NCBI GenBank assembly: GCA_016932095.1
Contig: JAFGDN010000053.1
Coordinates: forward strand, 22,225-86,224
Length of the DNA stretch: 64,000 nucleotides
Direction of reading: 5' to 3'
Source: Sedimentisphaerales bacterium
GTDB taxonomy: Bacteria > Planctomycetota > Phycisphaerae > Sedimentisphaerales > Anaerobacaceae
Below are positions 60,298-64,000 of the stretch, one piece after another (position 1 is the first letter of the stretch; every line of letters begins with the position of its first letter). The notes under the pieces are model-generated. The model saw only the letters and a list, made by a program, of their open reading frames with translations, was not told the origin of the DNA and did no database searches. Position numbers and translations under genes: made by a program.

Positions 60298-61383
60298 TCA
60301 GTCAACCACGTCAACTAACGATACGCCGGGCATAAGCAGGTTATACACCAATATCGCGTCGCCGTTGTGCAGCCGGATACATCCCTGCGACCCGGGCCCG
60401 CCTATCTGCTGCGGGTCCTTTGTGCCGTGAATGGCAAAACCCGTCCGGCCCACCGCTGCACCCTCGATTCCCTCAAGGGCTATCCACCGCGAACCAAGCG
60501 GATAATCGGGGTCTTCAGGGTGATACGTCCTGTTGGTCTGCGGGTCCGTCCATATCGGCTGTATCAGCTTGCCGTCCGATTTAACCCGCCAGCGACCCGT
60601 CGGCGTCTCCATTCCCGGCTTGCCCAGTCCGACCTGAAAACTCCTCACGTAGGTATTCTGTAAATACAAATGCATCGTAAACGTGGAACGATATATCCTC
60701 GCGTTAAAAGGCCCGTTGACCACCTTTATCGTAATGCCCGCCTGGAGCTGCTCCGGCCTGGCAATCCCGTTTATCTGCATCAAAATCTCGTATGGCACGT
60801 TATGCTGTTTGCTGATTGTCGAAAGCATATCGCCGGAATTGACTTTATAGCCCGCGCACAAGGCATCCTGCGGGTAAACAAGCCGGCTGAAAAGCCACTT
60901 CTCGGAAAGCTGCGCCATTTGCTCCTTGATAAACGCCCGCTCCCGGCCGTTTGCCATCGGCAGTATCTCGTTTAGCCGGTCCCTCGCCTCGATAATTTTA
61001 GGCCCGCCCGCGCCGATTGCCCCGGTATTGAGCAGTTCCATCGCCTGGGCTATCAGGCCTGATACGTCCTGGTTCGGCTCTGCCGTCGCCGGGGCGACTA
61101 TAACAGTCGCGACGGCGGCAGGCGCAGCGTTCCTTTCGGGAGACGCCTCATTCGTCGCCGTTTGCGGCGCCGGAGGCGGCTGAACCGGTGCACCTGTCTC
61201 GGCTACGACCGTTTCAGTCGGCGCCGCTGGCGGGGGCTCCTGCGCCGGCTCTGCCCGCCCTTTCAATAACATATATCCGCCGATAACCAAAATCCCCGCA
61301 ATAACCCCTACACCCGCTATGTAAAAAATTGTCCGGCGACGAGCCGTCTGCAAATCATTGAAACCTCCCGGGTAAACAGCCAT
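60298..61383 (-). CDS. L,D-transpeptidase with LysM domain
   Basis: Protein of 361 residues: N-terminal membrane anchor (about 18-38, FYIAGVGVIAGILVIGGYML), proline/alanine-rich linker, LysM domain (about 178-225, YKVNSGDMLSTISKQHNVPY), and a C-terminal YkuD catalytic domain with HGTKDPQQIGG and GSQGCIRLHNGDA containing the catalytic Cys. Such enzymes form 3-3 cross-links in peptidoglycan or attach proteins to it. It is transcribed on the minus strand downstream of the 5-FCL gene. Confidence 0.92.
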   Translation of the reverse strand: MAVYPGGFNDLQTARRRTIFYIAGVGVIAGILVIGGYMLLKGRAEPAQEPPPAAPTETVVAETGAPVQPPPAPQTATNEASPERNAAPAAVATVIVAPATAEPNQDVSGLIAQAMELLNTGAIGAGGPKIIEARDRLNEILPMANGRERAFIKEQMAQLSEKWLFSRLVYPQDALCAGYKVNSGDMLSTISKQHNVPYEILMQINGIARPEQLQAGITIKVVNGPFNARIYRSTFTMHLYLQNTYVRSFQVGLGKPGMETPTGRWRVKSDGKLIQPIWTDPQTNRTYHPEDPDYPLGSRWIALEGIEGAAVGRTGFAIHGTKDPQQIGGPGSQGCIRLHNGDAILVYNLLMPGVSLVDVVD

Positions 61384-61446
61384 TTTTTTATGCTCCTTCC
61401 TTGCCGTTTAGCAGCAGCCGGCACGGCTGCTTCCGTTTTCTCAGCG

Positions 61447-62064
61447 TCAGGTCCGCTTCTTTCCTCTGCCAACCGCCTTGTCGCCCGATTCGCCAACCGG
61501 TTCAAAATATATCACTTCTTCATCCGTTACTATAAAGTTTACCGGCACGTCGTGGTCGGTCACGGGCACCGATTCTAACACCTGCTCTGAAAACGCAAAC
61601 CCGCATTTCTGGGCGTGAAGGTCTTTGTTCGTGAAAAACCTGTCGTAAAACGACCCGCCCCGGCCCAAGCGATTTCCCCTGCGGTCAAACGCCAGACCCG
61701 GCGAAACCACCAAATCGATATCCTCAAAAGGCGCCGGCATTCCCATTATCGGGTTACGCAATCCCGCGACCTCCGATGAAAAACCCGTCTCAAGAGAGTT
61801 TATCTGCACCGGTATCATATGCCTTTGCTGCCACGACACCTTAGGCACTACCACGACCTTGCCCATTTGCCAGGCGCATAGTATCGCCTCCGACGTATCC
61901 AGCTCGTGCGGCAGCGAAAGATACATCATAATCGCCGATGCGTTCTGAAACTCCGGCGTCAATATCAGTTTTTTGCACGCCTTTCGGCTCTTCTCTTTAC
62001 GCTGCTCACCCGGTATTCCTACCAGGCACTTCTGCATTTCCAGCCGTAATTTCGCTTTTTCCAT
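61447..62064 (-). CDS. 5-formyltetrahydrofolate cyclo-ligase
   Basis: Protein of 205 residues that converts 5-formyl-THF to 5,10-methenyl-THF with ATP. The conserved motifs are MMYLSLPHELDTSEAI, the central PGLAFDRRGNRLGRGGSFYDRFF with the GRGG(S)FYDR nucleotide-binding signature, and a short basic C-terminus. Length is at the usual 180-200 plus a small tail. It lies 44 bp downstream of rarA on the same strand. Confidence 0.92.
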   Translation of the reverse strand: MEKAKLRLEMQKCLVGIPGEQRKEKSRKACKKLILTPEFQNASAIMMYLSLPHELDTSEAILCAWQMGKVVVVPKVSWQQRHMIPVQINSLETGFSSEVAGLRNPIMGMPAPFEDIDLVVSPGLAFDRRGNRLGRGGSFYDRFFTNKDLHAQKCGFAFSEQVLESVPVTDHDVPVNFIVTDEEVIYFEPVGESGDKAVGRGKKRT

Positions 62065-62108
62065 TCAATACCTCATTCACCCTCAGCCCCGCTGAAAAAG
62101 AAAAGGGG

Positions 62109-63491
62109 TCACACCCCTTTTTCGCCTTTGGTCTGGTGGGCTTCACTCTCTTTTATCAATATTTCGAGCTTTTGTAAATAAGCCCTTATATTTTTTTCGT
62201 AGCCGCGACCGCTCGGCCTGTAATAATTCTTTTTTGCCAACCCCGGCAGATATTCCTGCGCCACGAATCCCTCCTCAAAATCGTGCGGATACTTATATTC
62301 CGCCCCGAAACCCATCTTTTTCGCCGCCCGGTAATGGCTGTCTTTCAAATGTTTCGGCACCGCAACCGTCGGCTGATTTTGCACGTCGTTTACCGCCTTC
62401 CAAATCGCCGCCGACGAAGCGTTCGATTTCGGCGCGCACGCCACGTAAAGCGCCGCCTGCGCCAAAGCCAGTTGCGCCTCGGGCAGTCCCACAAATTCGC
62501 TCATCTGAACCGCCGCCGCCGCCAGGACCGTCGCCATAGGGTCGGCGTTACCCACGTCCTCAGCCGCGCAAACCGCTATGCGTCTGGCGATAAACCGGAC
62601 GTCCTCGCCCCCTGCGAGCATTCTCGCCAGCCAATAGACCGTCGCGTCAGGGTCGCTTCCCCGCATACTCTTTTGAAACGCGCTTGCCAAATCATAATGC
62701 GTATCGCCCGTCTGGTCGTAATCGATGGTCTTGCCCTGAATCGAATCCTTAGCCGTCTGCAAATCGAATTTTATTTTCCCCTTTCCCTCTTTAGATTGCG
62801 ACAAAACCCCCACTTCGAGCGCAGTCAGCGCCTTGCGCGCATCACCATCGCAAACGAGCGCCAGATACTTCATCGCCTTTTCCTCGACCTCGATATCGTA
62901 TTTACCTAATCCCCGCTCCTTGTCGCTCACTGCCCGCTTCAACAACCGCAAAATATCGTCCTCGGTAAGCGGCTCAAAATAAAATACCGTGCTTCTGCTT
63001 ATTAATGGCGAATTTACCGCGAAAAACGGGTTCTCCGTCGTCGCCCCGATGAAAAGCAATACCCCCGATTCCACGTCGTCAAGAAGCACGTCCTGCTGCG
63101 CCCGGTTAAACCGGTGAATTTCGTCTATAAACAGCGCCGTCCGCCTGCCCGTTGACGCCAATCGGTCTTTCGCTTCTGCTATCACGTCCCGAATGTCTTT
63201 CACTGACGCCGCAGGCGCGCTCAAATATCGAAACTCCGCCTTTGTCTGATTTGCGATTACGTTTGCAAGCGACGTTTTTCCCACCCCCGGCTGCCCGTAA
63301 AAAATCAAGCTCGATAGCGCATCCGCCTCCAACATCCTTCTCAGCAGTTTCCCTTCTCCGACAAAATGCCCCTGCCCCACAAACTCATCTAAGGTCCTCG
63401 GCCTCATCTTTACCGCAAGGGGCGCAGCCGCCGAAATCCTTGCCTGTTCCGAACTGTTGAATAACGACTTTTGCCCCGTTCGTTCCGCCAT
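62109..63491 (-). CDS. rarA: Replication-associated recombination protein A (MgsA)
   Basis: AAA+ ATPase of 460 residues that acts at stalled forks. Walker A is GQPGVGKTS, Walker B LFIDEIHRFN, and the family signature FIGATTENPFFAVNSPLISR is present, followed by KFDLQTAKDSIQGK and the RarA/MgsA C-terminal domain (YDLASAFQKSMRGSDPDATVYWLARMLAGGED). Length normal. The predicted start is 63491, and no Shine-Dalgarno is strong. It is upstream of the 5-FCL gene in the same orientation. Confidence 0.95.
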   Translation of the reverse strand: MAERTGQKSLFNSSEQARISAAAPLAVKMRPRTLDEFVGQGHFVGEGKLLRRMLEADALSSLIFYGQPGVGKTSLANVIANQTKAEFRYLSAPAASVKDIRDVIAEAKDRLASTGRRTALFIDEIHRFNRAQQDVLLDDVESGVLLFIGATTENPFFAVNSPLISRSTVFYFEPLTEDDILRLLKRAVSDKERGLGKYDIEVEEKAMKYLALVCDGDARKALTALEVGVLSQSKEGKGKIKFDLQTAKDSIQGKTIDYDQTGDTHYDLASAFQKSMRGSDPDATVYWLARMLAGGEDVRFIARRIAVCAAEDVGNADPMATVLAAAAVQMSEFVGLPEAQLALAQAALYVACAPKSNASSAAIWKAVNDVQNQPTVAVPKHLKDSHYRAAKKMGFGAEYKYPHDFEEGFVAQEYLPGLAKKNYYRPSGRGYEKNIRAYLQKLEILIKESEAHQTKGEKGV

Positions 63492-63537
63492 TAACGAACA
63501 TTATACTCGTTGTTTTGCATCATTGCCAATTCCCCGT

Positions 63538-63655
63538 CCTTCGCAGCGCAGCGAATACGGCCCTTCTGTTCTGCATTCTATCTTCTGCATTCTTTGTTGG
63601 CCGTTCAACGTTCGACGTTCAACATCTTGAATTTTGCCTTCTGGCCTCTGTCCTG
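63538..63655. repeat. Low-complexity repeats in the gap after rarA
   Basis: Units CTTCGCAGCGCAGCGAATACGG, TTCTGCATTCTATCTTCTGCATTC, and GTTCAACGTTCGACGTTCAAC occur in succession. They resemble the stutter repeats in the rest of the window. No gene in this stretch. Confidence 0.5.
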
Positions 63656-63701
63656 ACCCCTAATTATGTACCACATGCGATTAGAGGATTATCCACGTTT
63701 C

Positions 63702-63990
63702 TTATCGTGTATTGCTGAGGCGAAGGCCCCGAAAAACCGAAGCAGAAGCAATACACGTCGCCGCGAACGCCGCAGTCGTCATATAATTCAAACCGCTGTG
63801 CGGCCGACGATGATTATAGTCCAGCCGTCCGCTTTCAGCGAGACCTCGCCATAGGCAGGCCATATCTCCGCAAGAACCTTCGCCTATCTGACGCTGTAAA
63901 ACGACTCGCGATTCAAAAGCAAATATACAGCACCTGGCGGAGTCATTCTCAACACCGATTTCGACTTTGCCAAATGCAAATTCACCATCA
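63702..63990 (-). pseudogene. Decayed IS3-family transposase, C-terminal remnant
   Basis: Two frames on the minus strand spell the end of an IS3-type integrase domain. The first (from 63988) reads LLNRESFYSVR, then a stop, then AKVLAEIW. After a frameshift another frame gives SGRLDYNHRRPHSGLNYMTT and AAFAATC up to a stop at 63702. The order NxExFYxxxxAKxLxExW ... YNHRRPHSxLxYxTPAAFAA is characteristic. Stop codon and frameshift show it is not functional. The rest lies beyond the window. Confidence 0.65.
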
Positions 63991-64000
63991 TTATCAAAAA

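Overview
The window reads as a chromosome segment of an anaerobic or facultative planctomycete, most likely of the class Phycisphaerae (Sedimentisphaerales-like). This is inferred from gene content: two PEP-CTERM surface proteins with dockerin-like calcium loops, type II/IV pseudopilins, a transmembrane helix-turn-helix protein, several TPR, HEAT and coiled-coil proteins of planctomycete style, and a four-subunit 2-oxoacid:ferredoxin oxidoreductase. No rRNA or tRNA gene was recognised, so the placement rests on proteins alone.

Layout. 1-9.6 kb (minus strand) carries the elongasome set mreB-mreC-mreD-PBP2 (PBP2 cut by the window edge), a 49-residue membrane peptide, a coiled-coil membrane protein, a HEAT-repeat protein, Lnt and an orphan DNA methyltransferase. 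9.7-21.8 kb (plus) holds a pseudopilin cluster, RluB, the membrane HTH protein, Dxs, NadK, a TPR protein and a DinG-type helicase. 22-25.1 kb has two paralogous PEP-CTERM proteins around a membrane protein. 25.2-38.7 kb is a phage-like structural cassette (portal, scaffold, SU10-type capsid, connectors, beta-helix fibre, hub-like protein, coiled-coil membrane protein, lipoprotein) with no terminase, integrase or replication gene; a methyltransferase and an SPL-type radical SAM gene interrupt it. 38.7-40.8 kb is a two-gene AbiE-like toxin-antitoxin module behind palindromic operators. 40.8-51.1 kb mixes envelope genes (DUF2959 lipoprotein, YqaE/Pmp3 peptide, rhomboid, MurF, MraY, glycosyltransferase, MltA) with a DHH phosphoesterase and a probable structured RNA. 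51.2-53.9 kb is the ferredoxin-oxidoreductase operon. 53.9-60.2 kb has two ExbD genes on either side of clpX, one in an ExbB-ExbD-VWA operon. 60.3-63.5 kb has an L,D-transpeptidase, 5-FCL and RarA, and the window ends in a decayed IS3-type transposase.

Together the genes describe a cell with a complete peptidoglycan machinery (MreBCD, PBP2, MurF, MraY, MltA, L,D-transpeptidase), lipoprotein maturation and ferredoxin-linked 2-oxoacid oxidation. Two further themes stand out. First, short dispersed repeats (a TCGACAAGCTC family, a nested CCCCGACAA..ATTCGAGGGC element, and 'stuttering' low-complexity repeats) fill intergenic gaps and also sit in frame inside conserved genes (dinG, lnt, murF, vorB-like, VWA, DNA methyltransferase). 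Second, the terminase-less capsid cassette has the same repeats in its gaps, which suggests long residence in this genome.
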